From assembly GCA_963757395.1 (NCBI GenBank), contig CAVWRK010000015.1, forward strand, positions 113,935 through 177,934: 64,000 nt of DNA, in the 5' to 3' direction. Of the stretch, positions 21,405 to 31,016 are shown piece after piece; position 1 is the stretch's first letter, and each line of letters starts with the position of its first letter. The translations under genes were made by a program, and so were the position numbers. The notes beneath the pieces were generated by a model that did not search any database, had not been told where the DNA came from, and saw only the letters and a list, made by a program, of their open reading frames with translations. Source of the DNA: DATAOG01 sp963757395. GTDB taxonomy: Bacteria > Pseudomonadota > Alphaproteobacteria > Geminicoccales > Geminicoccaceae.

Positions 21405-22297
21405 CCGAACAGCGGTAGCGGTCGCGCCGCAAGCATGGCGTCGAGGGCCAGGGTCTGGCGCTCGTCGAAATAGTCGCGCCAGCCGCCGACCTTGCCGCGC
21501 CGGACCTTGAACGAGTCCGGGTTCGCTCGGTCGCCCGGCCGCAGCCGGATGCCATTCAGCCAGAACACGCCCCTGCGCTCGAGCTGCTTCATGTTGTCGT
21601 AGGCGGCGTAGGCGACCGCGCCCCGGATCTGCTCGGGCGTCCCGGGGGTGCCGAGGAACGCGAGCACGCGCTCGAGCACGGGCGCCGGATCGGCGCGCAT
21701 GTCCTCGTAGCGGACGATCGCCCTGGCCTCGACCTTGGGCAGCTCCTGCTGCCAGATCTCGAAGAACTCGAGGATCTTGGGCAGGCCGGCCCCCTCGCCG
21801 GTGACGAAATCGAACACCGAGAGGTCGGCGCCATGCGGCGGGTAGTCGTTCAGGAGCTTCTTGACCGGCCGCATCCGGAACTTCCATTGGAAATACTGGG
21901 AGACGGCGACGTCGCGCGGGTCGCGCACCAGGATGACGACTCGCTTGTCGTAGAACGCCTGCCTGGTGGTCCAGTCGCCGGTATAGTCGCGCAAATAGTT
22001 GCCGTGGGTGAAGAACAGGCGTGGGATCGCCGGGTTGGCCCGGTGCAGGTTGTCGAACTCGAGCAGCTGGCCCTCCCGGATACCGTAGGCGAGCTGGTAG
22101 AACCGCGAGAGCATGAGTCGCAGCCAGGTGCGGCCGCTCTTGCCCCAGGATATCAGCACGTGGTCGGTGAGCGCGAGCTTGCGGGCCTCCTCGCGGCCGC
22201 GCAGCCAGCGGTCGATCGTCCGGCGCTTCCGCGGCGGCAGGAAGCAGAGCGATGCCACCAACGCCTCGCGCGCCGCCTCCCGCCAGACTGCGTCCAT
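21368..22297 (-). CDS. Sulfotransferase family protein, copy 2
   Basis: 309 aa, intact. PAPS-binding 5' loop SWGKSGRTWLRLMLSRFYQ (about residues 51-69) and 3' motif VRDPRDVAVSQYFQWKF, followed by AIVRYEDMRADP and the C-terminal FKVRRGKVGGWRDYF loop that also contacts PAPS. The ATG at 22297 is preceded by GGAGG at nine bases; a TTG at 22306 would lack spacing. By family: cytoplasmic sulfate transfer to a hydroxyl acceptor. Divergent from the UDP-glucuronate decarboxylase gene and convergent with the ELM1-like gene, which suggests a sulfated surface glycan or lipid. Confidence 0.88.
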   Translation of the reverse strand: MDAVWREAAREALVASLCFLPPRKRRTIDRWLRGREEARKLALTDHVLISWGKSGRTWLRLMLSRFYQLAYGIREGQLLEFDNLHRANPAIPRLFFTHGNYLRDYTGDWTTRQAFYDKRVVILVRDPRDVAVSQYFQWKFRMRPVKKLLNDYPPHGADLSVFDFVTGEGAGLPKILEFFEIWQQELPKVEARAIVRYEDMRADPAPVLERVLAFLGTPGTPEQIRGAVAYAAYDNMKQLERRGVFWLNGIRLRPGDRANPDSFKVRRGKVGGWRDYFDERQTLALDAMLAARPLPLFGYGAPEAAERSA

Positions 22298-22576
22298 CGA
22301 TCGCAACCTCCTGCGCCCGACGCCGGCGATCCGTGACCGCCCGTGACGATCCGTGATGTAGCAACTCCGGCGCCATCCTGCAAATCCCGAGTTTACGAGG
22401 CGGCGCCTTGGGCCCTACGGTTTGCTCTGAGCGCGCTCGCGCTGCCTCGGCCCGCGAAAATCGACTTGCCGGAGATGGCGACGCCTTCTCGAGTCACGCG
22501 GGCGGTCGGCGCCGGTTGCGGCGGCCTGCGGCCTCACTTAGTCTAGGTGATCGCTGGTTGGCAGGAGCCTACCGAC

Positions 22577-23567
22577 ATGCCGATTGCCGCCTCGGATTTC
22601 CCAGCAATACCGGAGCATTCTCGTGTTCTGGTCACGGGAGGAGCCGGCTTCATCGGCTCGCATCTCTGTACACGGCTCCTGCAGGCCGGTGCCGAAGTGC
22701 TCTGCGTCGACAACTTCTACACCAGCCGCCGCGGCAACATGGCAGCCCTGCTGGAGAACGCCGGGTTCGAGTTCCTCAGGCACGACGTGACCTTTCCGCT
22801 CTACGTGGAGGTGGACGAGATCTACAATCTGGCGTGCCCAGCCTCGCCGATCCACTACCAGCGGGATCCGGTGCAGACGACCAAGACCAGCGTGCTCGGT
22901 GCCATCAACATGCTGGGTCTGGCCAAGCGCACCGGTGCCCTGATCCTGCAGGCATCGACCAGCGAAGTCTACGGCGATCCAACCGTGCACCCGCAGACCG
23001 GAAGACTATCGCGGCAACGTCAACCCGCTCGGCCCCCGCGGCTGCTACGACGAGGGTAAACGCTGCGCGGAGACCCTGTTTTTCGACTACTACCGGCAGC
23101 ACCGATTGCGGATCAAGGTCGCGCGCATCTTCAACACCTACGGGCCACGGATGCAGCTGAACGACGGACGGGTGGTCTCGAACTTCATCCTGCAGGCGCT
23201 CCGCGGCGAGCCGATCACGATCTACGGGGATGGTCGCCAGATCCGAGCGTTCTGCTACGTCGACGACCTGGTCGAGGGCATGATGCGCCTGATGGCGACG
23301 CCCGCCACCGTCACCGGGCCGATGAACCTCGGCAACGCGAGCGAGGTGTCGGTCCTGGAGCTGGCCGAGACCGTGATCGGGCTCACGCGGTCGCCTTCCC
23401 GGATCGTCTTCCAGCCACTGCCCGAGGACGATCCGGTGCAACGCTGCCCCGATCTGACCCGGGCCAAGGCGGTGCTGGGCTGGCAAGCGCAGATCCCGCT
23501 GGAAGAGGGGCTCGCGCGCACGATCGACGATTTCCGACGACGGCTCGCGGCCGGTCCACATCAGTGA
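22577..23567 (+). CDS. UDP-glucuronate decarboxylase (UDP-xylose synthase), one-base frameshift
   Basis: About 329 aa after repair. NAD-binding motif VTGGAGFIGSHL near the N-terminus, CVDNFYTSRRGN, YNLACPASPIHYQRDPVQT (the UXS hallmark) and catalytic YDEGK in GCYDEGKRCAE, then RIFNTYGPRM. It converts UDP-glucuronate to UDP-xylose, a precursor of surface polysaccharides. One extra base at 23000 splits the gene: the first frame ends after DPTVHPQT and the second resumes at EDYRGNVNPLGPR without loss. The ATG at 22577 has AGGAG nine bases upstream. Likely a sequence error. Upstream, 279 bases to the divergent sulfotransferase form a probable shared promoter region. Confidence 0.88.
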
Positions 23568-23619
23568 AAGCGCCTCGAATTTGATGCACTTCAATCTTGC
23601 AGTCCGCCGTACTGGCTCA

Positions 23620-23752
23620 GTGACATTGGCCGCGATCGCGCTTGACTATCCGTCGGGGCCGGACGCGGGCTCCGCAGTTGGAGACAGCATCGGTGATCGG
23701 TTGGCCGCCCGGTTCTCGGGCCGTCCCGGCGGGCTCAGACAGCCAATGTCAC
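23620..23752. repeat. 11-bp perfect inverted repeat flanking a 111-bp spacer
   Basis: GTGACATTGGC at 23620-23630 is matched by its exact complement GCCAATGTCAC at 23742-23752, the right arm overlapping the hpnN stop. Both arms are also preceded by GGCTCAG within 5 bases. The spacing is too long for a simple terminator. It could be a remnant of a small mobile element, a long stem, or chance. Confidence 0.35.
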
Positions 23753-26381
23753 GGCCCACGCGCAAGTTTCATGCCCGGCTTGCTAGGCCCGATCCGCCGG
23801 TCGACCAGAGCCAGCACGCTCGGTAGGACCACGAGGGTGCAGACCAGGCTCGAAAGGATGGCGATCGTCAGCAACAGCCCCATGCTCGCGAGTCCGCGGT
23901 GCGCCGAGACCGCGAGCGAGCCGAACGAGGCGATCGTGGTCAGGGCGCTGAACAGCACCGCCCGCGGCGTGCTGGTCGCCGCGACCGTCTCGGACAACGC
24001 CTCCTCGCGCCAGCGCATGACGACGTGGATGGCGCCGCTGACGCCGAGCCCGAGCAGCAGCGGCAGCACGATCACATTGGCGAAATTCAGGCTCAGGCCG
24101 AGCAGGACGGCGGTCCCGGCAGTCAGCAGGACCGCGAGCCCGAGCGGCGCCAGGACCAGCAGGACATCGCGCAGCCGCCGCAGCACCACGGCCAGCAGCA
24201 CCGCGATCAGCAGAAGCGCGAGCCAGGATGCCTCCTGGAAGGCGTCGACCACGACCTCGCCCGCCTGGGTGACGATGATCGGCGTCCCGGTGGCGTGCGG
24301 TGCGACGCTCAGCACGGCGTGGGCGAAGTCCTCGAGCCTGGCGTCGTCGGTCAACGGCGCGGCCGGACGCACCAGCACCCGCGCCCGACCGTCCGGGCGC
24401 AGCCAGCGCGCGCGCAGGTGGTCCGGCAGATCCGCGAGTGTGACCGGGCCCGCGGCCAGCGCCTGGCGCAGGCGGGCGAGCAGATCCGGCAAGGTGCCGG
24501 TCAGCCGGCGCTCCAAGAGGGCGAGCGCGTCGTCGCTCGGACCGGCGCGCTCGAAGCCCTCGAGCGCCAGGGCCAGCTGGTCGGCACCGGGGCTGGAGCC
24601 GGCGGTTCTGGCGCTCGCGATCAGGCGCTCGAGCGCCGCCCGCCGCGAGGCGGCGTCCGGCGGCGCCGCGACGGTGCCCGGCTCGAGCATCGGACCGAGA
24701 TAGAAGGCCAGGGAATCGATCAGCTCGAGCTTCGCGTCCTGAGCCTTGGGCACGAAGCTCGAGAGGGTGAGCGCGCCGTCGACCTGATCGAGGCGCCTGA
24801 GCTGGGCAGCGGCCCGGTCCGCCGCGGCGAGGCTGTCGGCGAGCACGTCGGCGACCTCGGGCGAGGTCGAAGGATCAGCAGCCAGCGCCCGGAAGGTGCG
24901 GACCGATTCGCTCTTCGGGTCTTTGAGATTGAGCGGATTGGCATCGAAAGTGACCTCGGGCAAGGCGATCACCGAGGCCAGCGTGGCCAGCGCCGCGAGG
25001 ACGACCACCGGGCGCGGATGGCGCTGGATGCCAGGCAGGAGGCGCGGCCTGGCGAGCGGTCGGTGGCCCGGGGCCAGCGGCATCAGATCGAGCAGCGCAG
25101 GCAGCAGCGTCAGGCTGGCGAGCCACGCGATCAGCATGCCTCCGGCCGAGATGACGCCGAGCTCAGCGAGGCCGCGATAGGCGGTCGGGACGAAGGCGAG
25201 GAAGCCGAACGTGGCACAGAGCGCGCCCAGCGACAACGGACCGCCGACTCCGATCAGGGCCGCGCGCAGGGCCTGGCGATGGTCGCTCCGGTGGTCGAGC
25301 TCCTCCCGATAGCGGAGCACCAGATGAATGCCGAAATCGACCCCCAGGCCCACGAACAGCACCGCGAAGGTGACGGAGATCAGATTGAGGCGGCCGATCG
25401 CCAGGGCGGCGAACCCCGCGGTCAGGACCAGACCGAGCGCGAGGGTAATCAGCGTCGCGGCGATCAGGCGCAGCGAGCGCAGACCCCAAACCAGGAGCAG
25501 GGTCACCGCCGCGGTGCTGAGCAGGGCCGCGAGCGTGGCGCCGGACCTGACGCTCTGCAGCTCCTCCTGGTTGAGCACGGCTTCGCCGGTGAGATTGAGG
25601 CTCAGACCATGCTCGGCATCGATGCCGAGCGCGCTGGCGTGGGCGCGGAGCGCGTCGATGGCCGCTGCGGCCGCGCCGAGCGAAGCCGGATCGAAGCGCG
25701 GCTCGACCAGCACCAGCTGCCGGTCCGGCGCCGCCTGCTCGGCCCCGTCCAGTGCCTGGCGCCACGACAGCTCGCCCGGCCGGCCGGCGAGCCCGGCCTC
25801 GACCGTCCGGGCCATGGCGCCGAACAGCCGGTCGAGCTCGCCGGCAAAGCTTGGCCCGGGCCCTGCTCCCGCACCGCGAGCTCGACGAAGGTCGTGAGGC
25901 CGCGCAGGCTCGGATCCTCGGCCAGCGCCGCGAGCAGGGGCTGGGCGGCCGCCAGGCGGTCGCTCAGGTCGGCAAGCTTGTCGACCTCGAGATATAGCAG
26001 GCCGTGCTCGGCGAAGAACGTGTCGCCGGCGTTGGTCTCGACCGCGACGAAATGCGGGGCGTCGGCGCGCAGCGCCTCGGCCAGGGCCGCGGCCGCCTGC
26101 TCGACAGGTTCCGGGGTCGCCCCTTCGATGACCGCCACGATCGGATCACGGAACTCGGGGAACGCCCGGACGAAGGCAAGCTTGTTCTGTCGGAAGGGGA
26201 CCTCGGCCGAGATCATTTCGTCCGTGCTGGCGTCGATGCGCAGGTGCGAGAGGGCATAGCCGAACGCGGCCGCGGCCAGGACGAGCGCGACCACAACCAC
26301 CGACAGCGCCCGACCGGCGATCCGGTCGATCGTCCACGCCCACGCCCGCTGCGCGGCAGCGCTCAGGCCCCGTTCAGCCAC
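23749..26381 (-). CDS. hpnN: Hopanoid biosynthesis-associated RND transporter HpnN (one frameshift)
   Basis: About 877 aa if repaired; MMPL/RND family. N-terminal transmembrane segment, a periplasmic loop with DEMISAEVPFRQNKLAF, then a block of five membrane segments with the HpnN/MMPL motif LFVGLGVDFGIHLVLRYREE, a second soluble domain, and a second block with LLGLGVSGAIHVVMRWREE. It exports hopanoids toward the outer membrane in relatives such as Rhodopseudomonas. The frame breaks near 25853-25862 (a one-base loss) between REQGPG and SFAGELDRLFGAM. GTG 26381 with AAGG upstream is the preferred start; a TTG at 26408 is possible. Divergent from hpnM, 63 bases apart. Confidence 0.87.
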
Positions 26382-26444
26382 TCGGGGCGACCTTGCGGGC
26401 GCAGGCAAAACGTGATCACGTCAAGCTTTCACAGAGGTTTCACG

Positions 26445-27080
26445 GTGGCCCTCGGTAGACAGCACATCTGGGCGCGGCTCATCAAGCGTCTGTGTGGCGC
26501 GCTGGTCGTCGTCCTGGTCCTGCCCGGTCCGGTCCGGGCCGACGGCGGCCCGCGGGCGGTGGTCGAGGTCTTGAATGCCGCCTTGCTCGAGACCATGCGC
26601 AACGCCGCCGAGCTCGGCTACCAGGGCCGCTATCGGCAGCTGGAGCCGGTGCTCAGGCAAAGCTTCGATTTCGACTTCATGACCAGGATCGCGGTCGGGC
26701 GCCCCTGGGCCGGCCTCAGCCCGAGCGAGCAGGCGCGGGTCACCGACCTGTTCGCCGAGATGAGCATCGCAAACTTCGCGGCACGTTTCAACGGCTACTC
26801 GGGCGAGCGTTTCGAGGTCGTAGCCGACGGTCCGGGTCCGCGCGATGCCGTGGTGGTCCAGAGCCGGATCGTGCGTCCGACCGCGTCGCCGGTCGGGCTG
26901 AACTACGTGCTCAGGGAGTTTGAGGGCAGCTGGCGGATCATCGATGTGCTGCTCGATGCCAAGTACAGCGAACTGGCGAGGCAGCACGCCGAATTCGCGG
27001 CCGTGCTGAAGGGCGGGGGTCTGCCCGAGCTGATCGCCACCCTGGAGCAGAAGATCAAGGCGCTCGCCGGCGAGACGTGA
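26445..27080 (+). CDS. hpnM: Hopanoid-associated phospholipid-binding protein HpnM (MlaC/Ttg2D family)
   Basis: 211 aa from a GTG with GAGG seven bases upstream. Signal peptide (LCGALVVVLVLPGPVRA) followed by an MlaC-type domain: GYQGRYRQLEPVLRQSFDFDF, ARFNGYSGERFEV, NYVLREFEGSWRIIDVLLD. In Mla systems such proteins ferry lipids across the periplasm. Placement divergent from hpnN matches hopanoid loci and identifies the subfamily. An in-frame GTG at 26412 would add 11 residues. Confidence 0.87.
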   Translation: MALGRQHIWARLIKRLCGALVVVLVLPGPVRADGGPRAVVEVLNAALLETMRNAAELGYQGRYRQLEPVLRQSFDFDFMTRIAVGRPWAGLSPSEQARVTDLFAEMSIANFAARFNGYSGERFEVVADGPGPRDAVVVQSRIVRPTASPVGLNYVLREFEGSWRIIDVLLDAKYSELARQHAEFAAVLKGGGLPELIATLEQKIKALAGET

Positions 27081-27184
27081 ACCGCGTCGAGACCGGCGGC
27101 CCGAACGAAACTCTTGCGCGACCGTGAGCGAGCCTATTTAACGGCGCCGGTCGGGAATTCGCCGGCTCCAGGGTTGGGGGGATC

Positions 27185-27748
27185 ATGCGCGGCGCGCTCA
27201 CATCCGGCTTCTTCGTCAGTCTCGTGGCCGGTCTCGTGGCCTGCTCCGGAGGCGGCGCCGTCTCTGCCGAGGAGCGGCCGACGACGCCCTATTTCAAGCT
27301 TGGCCCGGTGGTCGTGCACGGCGACGAGGCCGATGCCCTGATGCTCGGGCTTGGCGCCTTCGACCCGTTTGACAACGGCAAGTCGGCGGGCGCGACGCTG
27401 GAGTACCGGCTCGGTCGCAAGCTGTTCGTGATCGGCCCCGCGATCGGCGGCATGGCCAACACCCAGGGCGGCCTGTTCGGCTATTTCGGCCTCTACAGCG
27501 ACATCTCGGTCGGCAAGGTCTACTTCACGCCGCAACTCGCGATCGGCGCCTACCATCAGGGCGACAGCCGGGACCTCGGCGGCGTCTTCCAGTTCCGGGA
27601 AACGGTCGAGTTCTCCTACAGGTTCGACAATGGCCAGCGCCTGGGCGTCCGGGTCGCCCACATCTCGAACGCCGGCATCCACGAGATCAACCCGGGCGAG
27701 GAAGAGTACTACCTGACCTACGCGATCGCGCTCGGCCCGCTGCTCTGA
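27185..27748 (+). CDS. pagL: Outer-membrane acyloxyacyl hydrolase, PagL-like lipid A 3-O-deacylase
   Basis: 187 aa with a signal peptide (residues about 1-29; a Cys at about 20 gives a weak lipobox) and an eight-strand beta-barrel pattern. The catalytic PagL segment is visible: His and Ser in RVAHISNAGI with a Glu downstream in NPGEEEYYLTY, matching the His-Ser-Glu triad spacing, and the protein ends in an aromatic/hydrophobic strand. It removes the 3-O acyl chain from lipid A in the outer membrane. GGGGGG just upstream of the ATG is the ribosome site. It follows hpnM by about 100 bases, so an envelope-lipid unit is likely. Confidence 0.8.
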   Translation: MRGALTSGFFVSLVAGLVACSGGGAVSAEERPTTPYFKLGPVVVHGDEADALMLGLGAFDPFDNGKSAGATLEYRLGRKLFVIGPAIGGMANTQGGLFGYFGLYSDISVGKVYFTPQLAIGAYHQGDSRDLGGVFQFRETVEFSYRFDNGQRLGVRVAHISNAGIHEINPGEEEYYLTYAIALGPLL

Positions 27749-27809
27749 CACTTCGCCGTTCGGGCCTGCTATGATCGCCGCCGGTCGAACGGCGGCCGGG
27801 GCGAGAGGC

Positions 27810-29021
27810 ATGGCGGCGATGGCGAGCGGGTCCAAGGCCTATGTGTGCGGCACCTGCGACACCTAGGGCGACGAGCTCGTCTATGTGCGCGACCTGATCG
27901 CGGCGGCCGGCGTGCCGACCGTGCTGGTCGATCTCGGGACCCGGAGCGAGGGCGCCGGTGCCGACGTCACGCCCGCGACGGTCGCTGCTCACCACCCGAG
28001 CGGCGCCGGCGCGGTGTTCGTGGATGACCGTGGCCGCGCGGTCGCCGCCATGGCCGAGGCGTTCGTCCGCTTCGCGAGCACAAAGGGAGACATCGGCGGC
28101 ATGATCGGGCTCGGCGGCTCGGGCGGCACGGCGTTGATCACGCCGGCGATGCGGGCCTTGCCGGTCGGCCTGCCCAAGGTCATGGTCTCGACCGTCGCCT
28201 CGGGCAACACCGCACCCTACGTCGGCCCGTCCGACATCTGCATGATCTATTCGGTGACCGACGTCGCCGGCCTCAACCGGATCTCGCGCCAGGTGCTGGG
28301 CAACGCCGCGCATGCGCTTGCCGGCATGCTGGCGCACCGGGTGCCGGCCGCGGCCGACGCCAAGCCCGCCATCGGACTGACCATGTTCGGCGTCACCACG
28401 CCCTGCGTCCAAGAGGTCACCCGGGAGCTCGAGGCGGACTACGACTGCCTGGTCTTTCACGCGACCGGCACCGGCGGCCGGTCAATGGAAAAGCTGGTCA
28501 ATTCCGGGCTGATCGCGGGCGTGATCGACGTCACCACGACCGAGGTCTGCGACCTGCTGATGGGCGGCGTGTTCAGCGCGGGCGACGACCGGCTGGGCGC
28601 GATCGCGCGCACGGCCGTGCCTTACGTCGGCGCCTGCGGCGCGCTCGACATGGTCAATTTCGGCGCGCAGGACACGGTGCCGGCGCACTATCGCGAGCGC
28701 AACCTCTATGTCCACAACCCGCAGGTCACGCTGATGCGGACCACGGCCGAGGAGAACCGGCTGATCGGCGAGTGGATCGGCGCGAAGCTGAATGCCTGTC
28801 AAGGCGAGGTGCGCTTCCTCCTGCCCGAGGGCGGGGTCTCGCTGATCGATGCGCCGGGCCAGCCCTTCCATGACCCCGACGCCGATGCGGCGTTGTTCGA
28901 GGCGCTCGAGGCGACCGTGCAGCAGACCCCGCACCGCCGCCTGCTCCGCCTGCCGCACAACGTTAACGACCTGGAGTTCGCCCAGGCCCTGGTCCAGAAC
29001 TTCCGCGAGATCGCGCGCTAG
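27810..29021 (+). pseudogene. Tm-1-like ATP-binding / UPF0261 family protein with in-frame TAG
   Basis: About 403 codons. The N-terminus reads KAYVCGTCDT, then TAG (27864-27866), then GDELVYVRDLIAAAGV. Relatives have DTKG here, so the stop sits exactly at a conserved Lys (AAG to TAG, one base). The rest is intact: MIGLGGSGGTALITPAM, VSTVASGNTAPYVGPSD, FHATGTGGRSMEKL, TTTEVCDLLMGG. A GTG at 27885 could restart translation but would lose the first strand of the nucleotide-binding fold. The family equals the N-terminal domain of tomato Tm-1; its partner domain is encoded at 31017. ATG 27819 is an alternative start. Confidence 0.82.
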
Positions 29022-29091
29022 GGAATAACTCCCGGCGGCTGTATCGTGGTTTCCTGCATGTCAATTCTGGAGCGCCCGGAGAGCGCGGGCC

Positions 29092-30963
29092 ATGGAACGC
29101 AAGCTCGCCGCCATCCTGGTCGCCGACGTCGCCGGCTACAGCCGGCTGATGGGCGCGGACGAGACGGGCACCTTCACCCGCCTTCGCGCCCATCGTCAGG
29201 AGCTGTTCGAGCCTGAGATCGCGCGCCATCACGGCCGCGTCTTCAAGCTGACGGGCGATGGCCTGCTGGCCGAGTTCGGCAGCGCCGTCGATGCGGTCGA
29301 ATGCGCGGTCGCCCTGCAACATCAGATGGCAGAGCGCAATCTTGGCCTGCGCCAGGACGAGCGGATCGACATCCGTGTCGGCGTGCACGTCGGCGATGTC
29401 ATCGTCGAGGACGAGGATCGCCACGGCGATGCGGTCAACGTCGCGGCGCGGCTGCAGCAGCTGGCCAGGGCGGGCGGCATCTGCGTCTCGCGCCCGGTGG
29501 TCGATCATGTCCGGCAGAAGGTGACCTTCCGCTTCGAGCCGCGCGGTGAGGAACGGCTCAAGAACATCGCCGAGCCGGTGGCGGTCTATCGCGTCATGGT
29601 CGGCGCCGCCGCCGGCACCAGGTCGCGTAAGGGATGGCAACTGCGCGGCGGCCGTTGGCCGTGGGCGGCTGCGGCCGCGGTCGTCGTTGCGATCGCGGCC
29701 GGCGCGGGCGTATGGAATCTCTACCCGCTCGGGTCGGACGAGGTTTCAACCGGGCTGCCCACGGCGGCGACAATGTCCCCGGAACCCGCCCTCGCCGTGT
29801 TGCCGTTCACCAACATGAGCGGTGATCCGGCGGAGGATTACCTGGGTGCCGGCGTCGCCGAGGACATCATCACGGTGCTCTCGACCTTCCCGAGCCTGCG
29901 GGTGGTCTCGCGCATGTCGAGCTTCACCTACGACAAGCCGGTCAAGGTCCAGCAGGTAGGCCAGGAGCTCGGCGTCCGCTACGTTCTCGAAGGCAGCGTG
30001 CGCAAGGCGGCCGACCGGGTCCGGGTCACGGCGCAGCTGATCGACGCGCAGACGGGCGATCACGTCTGGGCCAACCGGTTCGACGAGGAAGCGGCCGACG
30101 TGGTGGCGCTCCAGGAGCAGGTGGCCAACCAGATCTATGCCTCGCTCGCGGGGCTCACGGGCGAGGTGCGCAAGGACGAGGAGCAGCATTCCTGGAGCAA
30201 GTCAGCCCCGAGCCTGGAGGAGTACGACTACTACCTGCGCGGCCATCAGCTCTTCTTCCATTTCACTCCTGAGGACAACGCGCGCGCGCAACAGGTCTGG
30301 CGCGAGGGGTTGGCGCACTTTCCGAACTCGACCCTGCTGCGGATCAAGCTCGGGTTCTCTTATATGGAACCCATCCTCGAAGGTTGGACCGAGCCAACGG
30401 AAGACGACATCGAAACCGCGTGGCAGTTCGGCAGGCAGGCCGAGGCCGCCGAGAACAAGTCCCGGCAGGAGACATGGCTTTGCCACTGGCTGATGGCGTT
30501 TCTATACCAGTGGCATGACCAGGACTTCGAGCGCTCGATCGCCGAGGCCGAGGCCGCGGTCCAGATGGTTCCCTACGATGCCTGGTCGCGGGCATCTCTC
30601 GCGACCTGGCTGGCGGCGGCCGGCAGGACCGACGAGGCGATCGCATGGCTCGAGGGCGCGCTTCGCCGCGACCCCCACGGTCCTCCTTGGTGGACCGGCA
30701 ATCTGGCCTGGGCCTACTACCTCGGCGGGCGGTATGAGGACGCCCTGGGCGAATGGCATAAGATGAGCAAGCCATGGCCCCTTGGGCTGGCGGTCGTCCA
30801 GGTCCGCCTCGGCCGGGTCGGGGAGGCGCGCGCGACCGTGGCGGAGTTCCTGAAGGACGACCCCGGTTGGACGCTCAAGAAGGAGGCGCGCTGGCCGCTG
30901 ATCGAGCCGCTCAAGCAGAGCTACCTCGAGGATCTGCGCCAGGCCGGACTGCCGGACGGATAG
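29092..30963 (+). CDS. Membrane-anchored class III adenylate/guanylate cyclase with TolB-like and TPR regions
   Basis: 623 aa. An N-terminal cyclase domain (about residues 1-165) with metal-binding Asp in ILVADVAGYSRLM and KLTGDGLLAEF, RVGVHVGDV and DAVNVAARLQ; one transmembrane helix (about 190-211); a TolB N-terminal-like domain (LAVLPFTNMSGDPAEDYLGAGVAED ... VRYVLEGSVRKAADRVRV); and a C-terminal TPR-like helical half (about 370-610). Makes cAMP or cGMP; the Lys before LTGDG favours ATP. Common in rhizobia-like alphaproteobacteria. It lies between the two Tm-1-like genes. Confidence 0.88.
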   Translation: MERKLAAILVADVAGYSRLMGADETGTFTRLRAHRQELFEPEIARHHGRVFKLTGDGLLAEFGSAVDAVECAVALQHQMAERNLGLRQDERIDIRVGVHVGDVIVEDEDRHGDAVNVAARLQQLARAGGICVSRPVVDHVRQKVTFRFEPRGEERLKNIAEPVAVYRVMVGAAAGTRSRKGWQLRGGRWPWAAAAAVVVAIAAGAGVWNLYPLGSDEVSTGLPTAATMSPEPALAVLPFTNMSGDPAEDYLGAGVAEDIITVLSTFPSLRVVSRMSSFTYDKPVKVQQVGQELGVRYVLEGSVRKAADRVRVTAQLIDAQTGDHVWANRFDEEAADVVALQEQVANQIYASLAGLTGEVRKDEEQHSWSKSAPSLEEYDYYLRGHQLFFHFTPEDNARAQQVWREGLAHFPNSTLLRIKLGFSYMEPILEGWTEPTEDDIETAWQFGRQAEAAENKSRQETWLCHWLMAFLYQWHDQDFERSIAEAEAAVQMVPYDAWSRASLATWLAAAGRTDEAIAWLEGALRRDPHGPPWWTGNLAWAYYLGGRYEDALGEWHKMSKPWPLGLAVVQVRLGRVGEARATVAEFLKDDPGWTLKKEARWPLIEPLKQSYLEDLRQAGLPDG

Positions 30964-31016
30964 CTGGCACTGCGTCCAGCTGTATGAGGTCGAGAGAGAC
31001 CTTCGCGGAGAAGGAC

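Noticed and set aside
23899..26259. 786-codon open frame opposite hpnN
   Set aside because: Gln/Arg/Glu-rich composition without motifs; a mirror of the RND transporter.
27864..27866. Pyrrolysine or other recoding at TAG
   Set aside because: No other in-frame TAG in conserved genes of the window and no family precedent; a nonsense change or base error is simpler.
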